DNA of 64,000 bases from Fuchsiella alkaliacetigena (lineage in GTDB: Bacteria; Bacillota; Halanaerobiia; Halobacteroidales; Acetohalobiaceae), in NCBI RefSeq assembly GCF_023227765.1, contig NZ_JALKBZ010000002.1, positions 1 through 64,000 of the forward strand, read 5' to 3'. The notes under the pieces were generated by a model. The model worked only from the letters and a program-made list of their open reading frames with translations, had not been told where the DNA came from and made no database searches. Positions 34,827 to 44,134 of the stretch are shown one piece after another. Position numbers and translations under genes: made by a program. How positions within the stretch are numbered: the first letter of the stretch is position 1; each line of letters opens with the position of its first letter.

Positions 34827-37268
34827 TTAACTCACCTCAATCATCTCAATACTACCCCCGAATCTAATCTCAATCAAACGCTTTAAAAGCTGATGTTCGG
34901 CAGCTAGTAGCTTATTATCGCTTTCTAGCATCTGTAAAGCCTCTTTACGAGCTAACTCTAAGGTATCGGCATCACGGAGAAGATTAGCTATCTTTAAATC
35001 AGGTAAGCCGTGTTGGCGAGTACCGAAGAACTCTCCGGGCCCGCGCAACTTCAAATCCTCCTCCGCAATTTCAAAGCCATCGTTAGAACGAGTCATAATT
35101 CTCATCCGCTGTCGTCCGCTATCGGTGCTAGGGTCGGCTACTAAGACACAGTAGGACTGATGCTCTCCCCGGCCTACTCGTCCCCGCAGTTGATGAAGCT
35201 GGGCTAAACCAAAGCGCTGGGCATCCACAATCAACATCAGCGTAGCATTGGGCACATTGACTCCTACCTCGATTACCGTAGTGGATACCAAAATATCTAT
35301 CTCTCCACAGCGAAACTTTTCCATAATCATTTCCTTCTGTTCGGCCTTCAGTTGACCGTGCAAGAGGCCAATAGTAAGTTGAGGGAATACTTCTTCGTTT
35401 AGTTGATTGGCTAACTCCACCGCGGAGGTTATATCTAACTCCTCGGACTCTTCTACTAAAGGACAGACTACATAGGCCTGCCGTCCGGCTTCAATCTGCT
35501 GGCGCATGAAGGAGTAGATCTTCGGATAAGCAGCCTCACTGCGCCACTCGGTAACTACCGGCTTGCGACCGGGAGGTAGTTCATCGATTACTGACAAATC
35601 TAAATCGCCATAGAGGGTTAAGGCTAAGGTACGGGGAATAGGAGTAGCGGTCATGACCAGTACATCGGGATTGGCTCCTTTTTCTTTGAGTACGGCTCTT
35701 TGTTTAACTCCAAAGCGGTGTTGTTCATCGGTAATTACTAAACCTAACTTTTGAAATTCAATTCCTTCTTGAATTAAAGCATGAGTACCGATTACAATAT
35801 CTATTTCTCCCTGAGCAATCTCGGTCAGTAGTTCCTCCTTGGCAGAGCTACGGAGACTACCTACTAACAAACCTAGTTCCAAATCATAATCAGCTAAGGA
35901 GTCTTCTAAACCTAAATAATGCTGCTCCGCCAAAATCTCCGTGGGAGCCATCATAGCTCCTTGATAGCCGCTGCCTACTGCCTTCAATAGGGCTAAGGTA
36001 GCTACTACTGTCTTTCCAGAGCCTACATCACCTTGGATTAATCTATTCATTACCTGGGCCGACTCCATATCCTCTTTAATTTCCTCCCAGACCTTAAGTT
36101 GGGCTTTGGTTAACTCAAAAGGAAGCTGCTGACGGTACTGAGCTGCTAACTGCTGCTTTTCCTGATGAAGTACTCCGCTTTCTACTTCGCCCAAATCGCT
36201 CTTTTTTAATAAAACTCCTAACTGTAAAATCAAAAGTTCATCAAAGACTAACCTCCGCCGCGCCTGTTCAAGCTCTTCCCTGCTTTCCGGAAAATGAATC
36301 TGCTCCAAGGCCTCTTTAATCCCCCACAGTCTATGCTTGCTCCTTAACTCAAGAGGTAAGAACTCCGGCAGTTTAGCTAGCTCCTCCTTTAAAAGCCGCT
36401 TGATTAGCTTCCGCAAAAAGTTCTGGCTAATTCCTTCGGTAGCTGCATAGACCGGTAAAATCCGGCCTACATAGATATCATCCTTGCTTTTAAATAGCTC
36501 ATAGTTAGGATTATTAATCTGCAACTCTCCGTACTTACGCTGTATCTCTCCGCTAAAGGCTACCTGCGCCCCACGCTTAAAGTTCTTTTTTAAATAAGGC
36601 TGATTAAACCAAACTCCGGCTAACTTACCCGTTCCATCGCCGATAATTACCTTAATAATGGTTAAACCCTGGCGAGGTCGCAGTTCTTCAGTCCCCAACA
36701 CTTGACCGCGCACAGTAACCTTGCTACCTACTTTTAAATCTTTAATCTGAGCAGTCTGACTCCAGTCTCGATAGTCCCGCGGAAAATAAAAAAGAGCATC
36801 CCAAACGGTCTCAATACCTAAACGAGATAGTTTAGCTGCTCGCTTTTTGCCTACTCCCTTTATATAACGAATAGACTGCCGCCAAAACTGAGGAAACTCC
36901 TCTTCTTTAACCTCTGTTTGCACAGCAGTCTGATACTCAGGACCACTTTCTTGCACAGCAGCCGCTTCCGCTGGAGACTGAACTTCCTCAACAGCTACCT
37001 CCTTTAAACGGCTAAACAGCTCCCGGCTCTCTTGCAGCTTTTCTTTGCGCTGGGCAGGGGCTACCTGAGCATAATCACTAAAAAGCTGTTCTAACTCAGC
37101 AATTAGCTCTAATAGCTGCTCCTTAGTAGTCAACTCAGCTAAGCTGCCTAGCCAGTTTAAAATATAACTAGCAAAACCACCTAATACTGCTGAGTTAGTA
37201 TAGCCTAAATTACGTTCTATTTTTAAAGGTTTTAATAGTTTCTTGATAATTTCCTTTTCAGATTCCAT
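34827..37268 (-). CDS. recG: ATP-dependent DNA helicase RecG
   Basis: A superfamily 2 helicase that remodels stalled forks and Holliday junctions. Wedge/OB domain (VTVRGQVLGTEELRPRQGLT), Walker A QGDVGSGKTVVATLAL, DEQH box (ITDEQHRFGVKQR), TATPIPRTLAL, and QLRGRVGRGEHQSYC are all present. At 813 residues it carries an ~130-residue N-terminal extension before the first canonical motif (IRYIKGVGKKRA), as in several deep-branching Bacillota and Thermotoga. ATG 37268 follows GAGGTGG; the in-frame GTG at 37277 overlaps that site. Confidence 0.95.
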   Translation of the reverse strand: MESEKEIIKKLLKPLKIERNLGYTNSAVLGGFASYILNWLGSLAELTTKEQLLELIAELEQLFSDYAQVAPAQRKEKLQESRELFSRLKEVAVEEVQSPAEAAAVQESGPEYQTAVQTEVKEEEFPQFWRQSIRYIKGVGKKRAAKLSRLGIETVWDALFYFPRDYRDWSQTAQIKDLKVGSKVTVRGQVLGTEELRPRQGLTIIKVIIGDGTGKLAGVWFNQPYLKKNFKRGAQVAFSGEIQRKYGELQINNPNYELFKSKDDIYVGRILPVYAATEGISQNFLRKLIKRLLKEELAKLPEFLPLELRSKHRLWGIKEALEQIHFPESREELEQARRRLVFDELLILQLGVLLKKSDLGEVESGVLHQEKQQLAAQYRQQLPFELTKAQLKVWEEIKEDMESAQVMNRLIQGDVGSGKTVVATLALLKAVGSGYQGAMMAPTEILAEQHYLGLEDSLADYDLELGLLVGSLRSSAKEELLTEIAQGEIDIVIGTHALIQEGIEFQKLGLVITDEQHRFGVKQRAVLKEKGANPDVLVMTATPIPRTLALTLYGDLDLSVIDELPPGRKPVVTEWRSEAAYPKIYSFMRQQIEAGRQAYVVCPLVEESEELDITSAVELANQLNEEVFPQLTIGLLHGQLKAEQKEMIMEKFRCGEIDILVSTTVIEVGVNVPNATLMLIVDAQRFGLAQLHQLRGRVGRGEHQSYCVLVADPSTDSGRQRMRIMTRSNDGFEIAEEDLKLRGPGEFFGTRQHGLPDLKIANLLRDADTLELARKEALQMLESDNKLLAAEHQLLKRLIEIRFGGSIEMIEVS

Positions 37269-37339
37269 TCCCGCCACCTCAAAACTAAAAAAAGTTCCAT
37301 TTATTTATTAATTCCCAAATCTACTAAAAGTATTCTTTG

Positions 37340-37583
37340 ATCAAAACCAATTTGACACTGACTAAGTTCTGACAAAATTCTGACTAAAGCGTACAAGATG
37401 AAAAAATAAAAAATACTTTAAGCTCTTAACGTATTAATGTTTTAGTCTGAACTTAGTCGGACTTTAGTCAGCGTCTAACAGAACTTGAACTTTATCTTTT
37501 GAACTTTATTTTTCACCATTGGCACTAGCTCCGCGTCGCCTCTATCATCTATCATTTATCATCTGCTCTAATATCATCTGCTC
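37340..37583. repeat. iteron-armed palindromic repeat, copy 3, with satellite
   Basis: Arms ACTGACTAAGTT, CTGACAAAATT, CTGACTAAAGC and the inverted set ending CTTTAGTCAGCGTC enclose a core matching copy 2 in reverse. AACTTGAACTTTATC closes it. The block CCATTGGCACTAGCTCCGCG and ATCATCT heptamers follow (37513-37583). This fills the recG-degV gap. Confidence 0.75.
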
Positions 37584-38446
37584 TAAAAAACCACCAGTCC
37601 CAAAACACCCGGGCCCGTATGAGTTCCAATCACCGGACTGATTTCAGAAATTACTATCTCCTTCCAGTCAGCTAAATCAGCCACCTGCTCTTTTAACTCC
37701 TCAGCTCCAGCTAAGTTATTACCGTGAATTATACCCAAGCTAGGAGCTGCTTCCACCTCTCGTTCAGCTAAGGCCTGCTTAGTCAATACCCTGAGCTTCT
37801 TTAAAGCCTTTTTCTGGCCTCGCACTTTAGAGTGAGAATCCACCACTCCCTGCTCGTCCAACTTAAGAATAGGTTTAATATTGAGTAAAGAACCTAAAAA
37901 AGCACTAGCCTTGCCGATCCGACCTCCCTTTTCTAAATACTCCAAAGTATCTACAGTAAAGAAGACGGTAGTCGAAGCAATTCGTTTTTCCAGCTCGGCC
38001 TTAAGTTCAACTAAATCAACTCCATTTTCTACTAGCCGGGCAGCATGCAGTACCAACATCCCCAAGCCTAAGGAAGCACTGCATGAATCGATAACCACAA
38101 TTCCCGTTTCAGTCTCCTGCTCGACCTGTTGGGCCGCAGCATAGGCCGCTTTATAGGTACCACTCAACTGATCGGCCAAGTGAATAGAGATAATTACTTC
38201 AGCTTCTGCAGCTAATTCCAAATATTTTTCCTTAAACATTCCTACCGAAGGCTGAGAAGTAGTAGGTAACTCATCAGCTGCTACTAAGCGTTGAAAAAAC
38301 TCCTGAGAAGAAAGACCTAACCTATCCTCAAAAAACTCATTAGCAAAGTTTACTGTTAAAGGCACTATTTCAATTCCAAACTGTTGTACCAACTCTTCTG
38401 GCAAATCCAAAGTACTATCGCTGACAATCTTAACTGCTTTGCTCAC
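37583..38446 (-). CDS. DegV-family fatty-acid-binding protein (FakB-like)
   Basis: DegV proteins bind a fatty acid and present it to the kinase FakA. The N-terminus VSDSTLDLPEEL and the central TSQPSVGMFKEKY are diagnostic, followed by VDTLEYLEKGGRIGKASAFL and the C-terminal VIGTHTGPGVLGL that covers the lipid head group. The length of 287 is standard. The FakA-like kinase gene ends 39 bp upstream, so the two probably form one fatty acid kinase (FakAB). Start GTG with GAGGT upstream. The final codons overlap the edge of repeat copy 3. Confidence 0.9.
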   Translation of the reverse strand: MSKAVKIVSDSTLDLPEELVQQFGIEIVPLTVNFANEFFEDRLGLSSQEFFQRLVAADELPTTSQPSVGMFKEKYLELAAEAEVIISIHLADQLSGTYKAAYAAAQQVEQETETGIVVIDSCSASLGLGMLVLHAARLVENGVDLVELKAELEKRIASTTVFFTVDTLEYLEKGGRIGKASAFLGSLLNIKPILKLDEQGVVDSHSKVRGQKKALKKLRVLTKQALAEREVEAAPSLGIIHGNNLAGAEELKEQVADLADWKEIVISEISPVIGTHTGPGVLGLVVF

Positions 38447-38485
38447 CTGCTCTACCTCACTTCCAAATTTTATTAGCTGTTAAAG

Positions 38486-40159
38486 CTATTCTACTGAAAC
38501 TAAATAGTAATATAACGGCTGACCACCTCGATAAAGCTCCACTTCCAGCTCAGCAAAACTCTCTCCTAATCTCTCCTCTAACTGCTCTGCTTCTTCTTCA
38601 CTAATCTCTTCCCCAACATAAACAGTGATTAAAAAGTCTTCCGGCTCCAGCAAGCTCTCTAAAAGCTCTACTAACACCTGCTCTGAACTGTTGTTAACTA
38701 CCTCAATCTCTCCTTCAATTAGTCCCAATACATCATCTTGGCTAATCTCTTCACCTTCAACTACAGAGTCTCGAACTGCATAGGTAACAGCCCCGGATTT
38801 AATCTCCTGACTCTCAGCTAACATCTGCTCTGCCACCTGGACTAAGTCTCCTCGCGGATTAAAGCCTAACATAGCTGCAATCCCCTGCGGTATTGAAGTA
38901 GTAGGCAGCAGCTTTACCTCTTTTTCTGAAATCTCCACTGCTTGTTCAGCAGCCGAAATTATATTAGAGTTATTAGGCAACAGCACCACTTCCGAAGCCT
39001 CCAACTCCTCTATAGCCGCCACAAAATCCTGAGTGCTAGGATTATTAGACTGTCCTCCTGCTATCACCTGCTCTACTCCTAAATCAGTGAGTATATCGAC
39101 CAAACCGGGCCCGTTAGCTACAGCCACTACCGCAATCTCTGCTTCCTCTGTCACAGCTACCTCTTGAGTAGCCTCTACCAGTTCATTTTGATGCTGTTCC
39201 TCCACCATATTATCGATCTTAATCTGAGATAACATGCCTAATTCCAAACCTTGGCTTAATACTGCTCCCGGCTGATTAGTATGGAGGTGTACCTTAATAA
39301 AGTCCTGCCCCTCTACTACCAGCAAAGAATCGCCTTGACTTTGCAAAAGCTCTGTTACCTCTTTACAGTTAACCTCTGCTCCCCTTAATACAAATTCAGT
39401 ACAGTAATGATATTCACTTTCAACTGAACTATCCACAGTCACTTTCTTTTCCGGATCAGTTTTTGGAGATTCTGAAGCAACATAAGGCTCTACCTCTTCA
39501 TTCTTTAACAGATAGTAGTTATAAATCCCTTCCCAAAAGACAGCATAGCCTTTCGCTCCAGCATCCACTACTCCCGCTTCAGCCAAAGCAGATAACTGCT
39601 GAGGAGTTTGGGCTACACTCTGCTCAGCCTGTTCAACTATAGCCTTTAAAAAGACTCCAATCTCTTTTTCTTGCTGCACTACTTTTTGGGCCCGCTGGGC
39701 TACCTCACGAGCTACAGTTAAAATTGTCCCTTCTACCGGCTTCATTACTCCTTGATAAGCCTTTTGGGCGGCTCTTTCCAGTCCTTCAGCTAACTCCTCT
39801 GCTCCTACTTTTTGTTGATCAGTAATAGCTTCAGCCATACCGCGTAACAGCTGTGAAAAGATAACCCCTGAATTACCTCTACCACCTAACAAGGCACCTG
39901 CCGCCAACTCATCCAGTACCTCAGCTACAGAATCAGTTTCCAAATCCCTGATATTATCCACTGCCTTAGATAGCGTTAAATACATATTAGTCCCCGTATC
40001 TCCATCGGGAACCGGAAAGACATTTAATTCATTGATCTCTTCTTTAAATTCAGTAAAGTAATCTACTGTAAAAATTAAGGCCTTCTGAAAATCTTTAGCC
40101 TCTAGTTCAACTAAATGTGAATCAATTTTTGGATCTCCTTCTATATCAACCGGTTTCAT
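38486..40159 (-). CDS. fakA: DAK2-domain fatty acid kinase subunit (FakA/YloV-like)
   Basis: The N-terminal DAK2/DhaL domain has NVFPVPDGDTGTNMYLTL, which ligates Mg-ATP, and LLGGRGNSGVIFSQLLRG. A central domain and C-terminal DAK1-like/EDD-type domain follow (LPNNSNIISAAEQAVEIS). FakA phosphorylates fatty acids held by DegV-type FakB so that they can enter phospholipids. The gene overlaps the Asp23-family gene by 14 bp and precedes degV, the common yloU-yloV order in Bacillota. 557 residues is normal. Confidence 0.9.
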   Translation of the reverse strand: MKPVDIEGDPKIDSHLVELEAKDFQKALIFTVDYFTEFKEEINELNVFPVPDGDTGTNMYLTLSKAVDNIRDLETDSVAEVLDELAAGALLGGRGNSGVIFSQLLRGMAEAITDQQKVGAEELAEGLERAAQKAYQGVMKPVEGTILTVAREVAQRAQKVVQQEKEIGVFLKAIVEQAEQSVAQTPQQLSALAEAGVVDAGAKGYAVFWEGIYNYYLLKNEEVEPYVASESPKTDPEKKVTVDSSVESEYHYCTEFVLRGAEVNCKEVTELLQSQGDSLLVVEGQDFIKVHLHTNQPGAVLSQGLELGMLSQIKIDNMVEEQHQNELVEATQEVAVTEEAEIAVVAVANGPGLVDILTDLGVEQVIAGGQSNNPSTQDFVAAIEELEASEVVLLPNNSNIISAAEQAVEISEKEVKLLPTTSIPQGIAAMLGFNPRGDLVQVAEQMLAESQEIKSGAVTYAVRDSVVEGEEISQDDVLGLIEGEIEVVNNSSEQVLVELLESLLEPEDFLITVYVGEEISEEEAEQLEERLGESFAELEVELYRGGQPLYYYLVSVE

Positions 40160-40508
40160 CCACCCTCACTCCCTGTACGTGAATATTAATCTTACTTACT
40201 TCGGTACCTGTATATTCCTCTAAAGTATACTGTACTTTATCAATAACATTATTAGCTACTTCGGAAATATTAACCCCATACTCTACTACAATATAGAGGT
40301 CTATAAGCACTTGGTCTTCATTAATATTAATTTCTACTCCTCGATTCAGCTTCTCCTTACCTAGGAGTCCCGCCAAACCATCCTGCATCTTTTGAGAAGA
40401 CATCCCTACTAAACCATAACACTCCATTGCTGCTAAGCCAGCTATTTTAGAGATCACATCTTTAGCAATCACTATGTTTCCTAACTCATTCTGCAACTGC
40501 TGTTCCAT
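40146..40508 (-). CDS. Asp23/Gls24-family protein (YloU-like)
   Basis: A 120-residue Asp23/Gls24 envelope-stress family protein: GNIVIAKDVISKIAGLAAME, CYGLVGMSS, then VDLYIVVEYG-like LIDLYIVVEYGVNISEVA and VSKINIHVQGVRV. It usually precedes fakA and lies divergent to rpmB in Bacillota, as here. It lacks a membrane helix and is cytoplasmic or membrane-associated through partners. GGGGGGAG precedes the ATG. Its end overlaps fakA by 14 bp, suggesting coupled translation. Confidence 0.9.
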   Translation of the reverse strand: MEQQLQNELGNIVIAKDVISKIAGLAAMECYGLVGMSSQKMQDGLAGLLGKEKLNRGVEININEDQVLIDLYIVVEYGVNISEVANNVIDKVQYTLEEYTGTEVSKINIHVQGVRVDETG

Positions 40509-40652
40509 TTTAAACTCCCCCCAGTTCTTTTCTTTGAATAAAGCTCTATTTTCAATTATACCCTTAGTTCTGCAAACCTACTCCTACTTAAAATAGTTAT
40601 TCAACAAATTACTCAAAAATCCTTCTCTAGATAATAAATAGCCGACTTAAGC

Positions 40653-40682
40653 TTGCCATTTACCCCTAGTTTATGTTAAAAT
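40653..40682 (+). promoter_or_regulatory. promoter of rpmB
   Basis: TTGCCA, an 18-bp spacer and TAAAAT lie 58 bp upstream of the rpmB start. The divergent Asp23 gene starts 145 bp away. Confidence 0.55.
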
Positions 40683-40739
40683 AGTTAAGTGAGCTTAATA
40701 GACAACTAATAATTTATATAATCGAAGGAGGTTTCGAGA

Positions 40740-40970
40740 ATGGCTAAGTACTGTGAAATCTGTGGCAAAGGTGCCAATAAAGCTAATAGAGTAACTCGTC
40801 GAGGTAAAGCTAAAAAAGAAGGCGGAGTAGGTCGCAACGTAACTCAACGAGCTAAGCGAGTCCAAAAACCTAACTTGCAAAAGGTTAAAGCTATGATAGA
40901 CGGTACCAAAAAGAGAATTAATGTCTGTACTAAATGTATCAAAGCAGGTAAAGTAACTAGAGCTTACTAA
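40740..40970 (+). CDS. rpmB: 50S ribosomal protein L28
   Basis: A small basic ribosomal protein of 76 residues with two CxxC zinc-ligand pairs (CEIC near the start, CTKC near the end), the Zn-binding form of L28. GKGANKANRVTRRGKAKKEG and RVNVCTKCIKAGKV-like NVCTKCIKAGKVTRAY identify it. It is about 12 residues longer than the B. subtilis protein. GGAGG lies 9 bp before the ATG, and its own promoter and terminator make it monocistronic. Confidence 0.95.
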   Translation: MAKYCEICGKGANKANRVTRRGKAKKEGGVGRNVTQRAKRVQKPNLQKVKAMIDGTKKRINVCTKCIKAGKVTRAY

Positions 40971-40987
40971 GCCTAAGCACAGTTTTT

Positions 40988-41030
40988 AGACCTAGAGGTA
41001 GTTAACTACTTCTAGGTCTTTTTATTTTTT
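40988..41030 (+). terminator. rpmB terminator, shared with the converging gene
   Basis: AGACCTAGAGGTAG pairs with CTACTTCTAGGTCT, followed by TTTTTATTTTTT. The end of the run overlaps the stop codon of the converging 41022-41222 gene. Confidence 0.88.
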
Positions 41031-41222
41031 CCAGTCTGAACTAGTAACTTTAACCAGCTCCTCCGGAGCTACATAGGTATAAACAGGTAAAGATAGGGCC
41101 CTAATCTTAATAAAATCACCGCTTATCTTTACTACTTGAAAGTAAAGCTCTTTGCTTTCGGAAGTTTTCACTACCACATCGCCCTCTGTTAATCTTTGAG
41201 AGCTTATCTCAGAGCTAGACAT
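41022..41222 (-). CDS. small hypothetical protein
   Basis: A 66-residue soluble protein. TEGDVVVKTSESKELYFQVV, KISGDFIKIRALSLPVYTYV and APEELVKV suggest an SH3-like or YodL/KOW-like small beta barrel of the kind seen in sporulation-associated proteins. The family is not identified. AGGAGGGCC lies upstream of the ATG, and the stop overlaps the rpmB terminator T-run. It stands alone between rpmB and a repeat block. Confidence 0.6.
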   Translation of the reverse strand: MSSSEISSQRLTEGDVVVKTSESKELYFQVVKISGDFIKIRALSLPVYTYVAPEELVKVTSSDWKK

Positions 41223-41299
41223 TGAAAGGCCCTCCTCAATTTACAAAGTCATTTAAATTATATTCCTAATTTGGACTAGATATGAACTAATTGTTTCAT

Positions 41300-41705
41300 T
41301 CAAAGGACAAATGATAAATGATAGAGGCGACGCAAAGCTAGTGCCAATGGTGATAAATTAAGATCAAGAAATAAAGTTCAAGTTCTATTTGACACAGACT
41401 AAGTTCTGACAAAAATCTGACTAAAACATAAAACCTTAAAAAAGCATTAAAACTTTTGAAACCACGAATGAGCACCAATCAACACGAATAAAACCTAAAG
41501 CTTTAGTTCAAGCTTAATCTTAATATGATTTTATTTTTTTGATTTTATGTTTTAAGGTCTAGTCAGAACTTAGTCACCCCAAGAGTACTTCCTCAGTCAG
41601 CAAAGAACGCTTCCTTCAGGGCGCTGTGTCCAATAGCTTTTAATCTTTTGAACTTTATCTATCCTCTATCCTCTATCCTCTGTCCTCTATCATTTGAATA
41701 AAATA
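41300..41705. repeat. iteron-armed palindromic repeat, copy 4, compound
   Basis: The order is GATGATAAATGATAG-type heptamers, inverted conserved block GGCGACGCAAAGCTAGTGCC (41325-41344), then the palindrome from ATAAAGTTCAAG (41371) to TTGAACTTTATC (41642-41655). Its arms contain CAGACTAAGTT, CTGACAAAAAT, CTGACTAAAAC and inverted partners. Nested inside are a CCACGAATGA repeat (41461-41490) and a CACCCCAAGAG block related to copy 1. TATCCTC heptamers close it. It fills the 41223-41745 gap; no gene is seen. Confidence 0.72.
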
Positions 41706-41745
41706 ATTAAACGACTAGCAATACCACTAGCCGTTCAATTAAAAA

Positions 41746-42216
41746 TTAACCTTCAATCGAGTTCATCAAATTAGCCATCTCCAAAGCCCCAACAGCAGCT
41801 TCCCAGCCTTTATTGCCAGCTTTAGTACCGGCTCGCTCAATAGCCTGCTCTAAGGTATCGGTAGTAATGACTCCAAACATCACCGGTATCTCTTGGGCCA
41901 AACTAACCTTACTAACTCCCTTAGAAACCTCACTACAAACATAATCAAAATGCGGTGTAGCTCCCCGAATTACGGCTCCTAAACAGATCACTGCATCATA
42001 GTTACCGCTTTTAGCCATCTTTTTAGCAACTAAAGGAATCTCAAAAGCACCTGGCACCCAGGCAACTTCTACATCTTCTTCAGCTACATCGTGTCGCTTT
42101 AAAGCATCCAGCGCTCCCGATAAAAGCTTATCAGAAATAAACTCATTAAATCTACCCACTACTACTCCAAACTTCAGTCCTTGCCCAACTAATTTCCCTT
42201 CAAATACTTTATTCAT
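41746..42216 (-). CDS. ribH: 6,7-dimethyl-8-ribityllumazine synthase
   Basis: It condenses 5-amino-6-ribitylaminouracil with dihydroxybutanone phosphate to lumazine, the substrate of riboflavin synthase. Typical motifs are [67 protein letters not shown] and [13 protein letters not shown]. The 156-residue length fits. It is the last gene of the rib operon, starting 4 bp after ribBA ends, with GGGAGTAG upstream. Confidence 0.96.
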   Translation of the reverse strand: MNKVFEGKLVGQGLKFGVVVGRFNEFISDKLLSGALDALKRHDVAEEDVEVAWVPGAFEIPLVAKKMAKSGNYDAVICLGAVIRGATPHFDYVCSEVSKGVSKVSLAQEIPVMFGVITTDTLEQAIERAGTKAGNKGWEAAVGALEMANLMNSIEG

Positions 42217-42220
42217 TATT

Positions 42221-43432
42221 CTACTCCCTTCCCGTAGCTAGTATATGACCTAGCTTTTCCTTTTTAGTCTGTAAATAGTTCAGATTATTACAGTTAGCAT
42301 CCACTTCCAACGGCACTCTAGCCGTAATCTCTAGTCCATAGCCTTCTAAACCGATAATCTTGCGAGGATTATTAGTCATCAACCTAATACTATTTAATTC
42401 TAGATCGGCTAAAATCTGAGCGCCAATCCCGTAGTCTCTAAGGTCAGCTTCAAAGCCTAATAGCTCATTAGCCTCTACAGTATCCTTACCTTCATCCTGT
42501 AACTCATAGGCTCGCAGCTTATTAGCTAAACCAATACCCCGACCTTCTTGACGCATATAAAGCAGTACTCCCTGTCCTTCCTCTTCAATCTTAGTTAGAG
42601 CCTGACCTAACTGATCACCACAGTCACAACGCAAAGAAGCTAAAGCATCGCCGGTTAAGCATTCAGAGTGGACACGAACTAATACTTCTGCTGCTCCTTC
42701 CACATCTCCTTTAACTAAAGCTAAATGGCATTCTTCACTGATAACCGTTTCATAGGCATAGGCTCTGAAGTCACCATATTCAGTAGGTAACTCTACCTCG
42801 GCTATTTTTTCTACCAACTGATCTCGCTTAATTCTATACTTAATCAAATCAGCAATGGTGATAATCTTCATTTGGTGCTCTTCAGCAAAGTCTATTAATT
42901 CCGGTACCCGGGCCATTTTACCATCGTCTTTCATGATTTCACAGATTACTCCGGCTGGATAAAGTCCGGCCAGTTTAGCTAAGTCGACTGCTGCTTCGGT
43001 ATGCCCGGCTCTCCTTAAAACTCCTCCCTCTTTGGCTCGTAAAGGAAAGATATGACCGGGGCGATTAAAGTCATCCGGTTCAGCTTCTTCATTAATAATT
43101 TCCCGTACTGTCTTACATCTTTCATAGGCTGAAATTCCGGTCTCAGTATCCTTATGATCTACTGAAACGGTAAATGCTGTACCGTGCGGATCGGAGTTTC
43201 TGCTTACCATCTGCGGGAACTCCAACTCCTCCAAACGCTCACCAATAATAGGCATACAGACCAAACCACGAGCATGGGTGACCATAAAGTTAATATCCTC
43301 AGGAGTTGTTTTTGAGGCAGCCATCACTAAATCGCCTTCATTTTCTCGGTCCTCATCATCAACTACAATTACCATTTTTCCTGCTTTAATATCCTCAATT
43401 GCCGCTTCGATATCATCGAATTCAAAATCCAT
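42221..43432 (-). CDS. ribBA: bifunctional DHBP synthase / GTP cyclohydrolase II
   Basis: The N-terminal ~200 residues are dihydroxybutanone-phosphate synthase ([34 protein letters not shown]). The C-terminal half is GTP cyclohydrolase II ([20 protein letters not shown] with zinc Cys residues, then [20 protein letters not shown]). Together they make both precursors of riboflavin from ribulose 5-phosphate and GTP. The length of 403 is standard. It sits between ribE and ribH under FMN-riboswitch control. Confidence 0.96.
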   Translation of the reverse strand: MDFEFDDIEAAIEDIKAGKMVIVVDDEDRENEGDLVMAASKTTPEDINFMVTHARGLVCMPIIGERLEELEFPQMVSRNSDPHGTAFTVSVDHKDTETGISAYERCKTVREIINEEAEPDDFNRPGHIFPLRAKEGGVLRRAGHTEAAVDLAKLAGLYPAGVICEIMKDDGKMARVPELIDFAEEHQMKIITIADLIKYRIKRDQLVEKIAEVELPTEYGDFRAYAYETVISEECHLALVKGDVEGAAEVLVRVHSECLTGDALASLRCDCGDQLGQALTKIEEEGQGVLLYMRQEGRGIGLANKLRAYELQDEGKDTVEANELLGFEADLRDYGIGAQILADLELNSIRLMTNNPRKIIGLEGYGLEITARVPLEVDANCNNLNYLQTKKEKLGHILATGRE

Positions 43433-43461
43433 TTTCAGTCACTCCCTAAATAAATTATAGA

Positions 43462-44121
43462 TTAGATAAATCCTTGCTCTGCTAATAAACTAGAGTCAAT
43501 TCCTGTTTTAGCTTCCTTTGAATCAGGCTCAACTCCTGTTTTTAACATCCGTTCTACATACTTACCGATTAAGTCCACCTCTAAATTCACCAGTTCACCT
43601 ACCTGCTTAAAGCCTAAAGTAGTCTCCTGAGCTGTATGGGGGATTAAGGAAATAGTAAAGCTATTATTCTCCAGCCTAGCCACAGTCAGACTAACTCCAT
43701 CTACAGCAATTGAACCTTTGGGAATCAAATATCGAGATAACTCCGTCGGCAAAGAAATAGTAACTAAGATAGCATTATCTTCTCGCTGGCGCTGCTTAAT
43801 TCTCCCCACTCCATCTATATGTCCAGAAACTAAGTGTCCTCCTAATCTATCCTGAAGGCGGAGGGCCCGCTCTAAATTAAGCTGAGTCCCTACCTCTAAC
43901 TCCTTTAAACTGGAGTTACGCAGAGTTTCGGGCATTACATCCACACTAAACTGGCTATCGCTAAACTCTGTTACCGTCAAGCAGACTCCGTTAGTAGCTA
44001 TACTATCTCCTAACTGCACATCCTCTAAAACCTGCTTGGCTTGAATAACTAGCTCTATAGACTGATTACCCCGGTTAATAGCTGCTACCTCACCTAGTTC
44101 TTCTACAATACCTGTAAACAC
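43462..44121 (-). CDS. ribE: riboflavin synthase alpha chain
   Basis: It dismutates two lumazines to riboflavin. Two lumazine-binding repeats are seen: FTGIVEELGEV...GDSIATNGVCLTVTE and VSGHIDGVGRI...KGSIAVDGVSLTVAR. The family begins MFTGI, so GTG at 44121 is taken as the start, with AGGAGG 9 bp upstream; an in-frame TTG one codon earlier is less likely. It is the second gene of the operon, 13 bp after ribD. Named ribE here; ribC in E. coli nomenclature. Confidence 0.94.
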   Translation of the reverse strand: MFTGIVEELGEVAAINRGNQSIELVIQAKQVLEDVQLGDSIATNGVCLTVTEFSDSQFSVDVMPETLRNSSLKELEVGTQLNLERALRLQDRLGGHLVSGHIDGVGRIKQRQREDNAILVTISLPTELSRYLIPKGSIAVDGVSLTVARLENNSFTISLIPHTAQETTLGFKQVGELVNLEVDLIGKYVERMLKTGVEPDSKEAKTGIDSSLLAEQGFI

Positions 44122-44134
44122 CAAACTTCACCTC

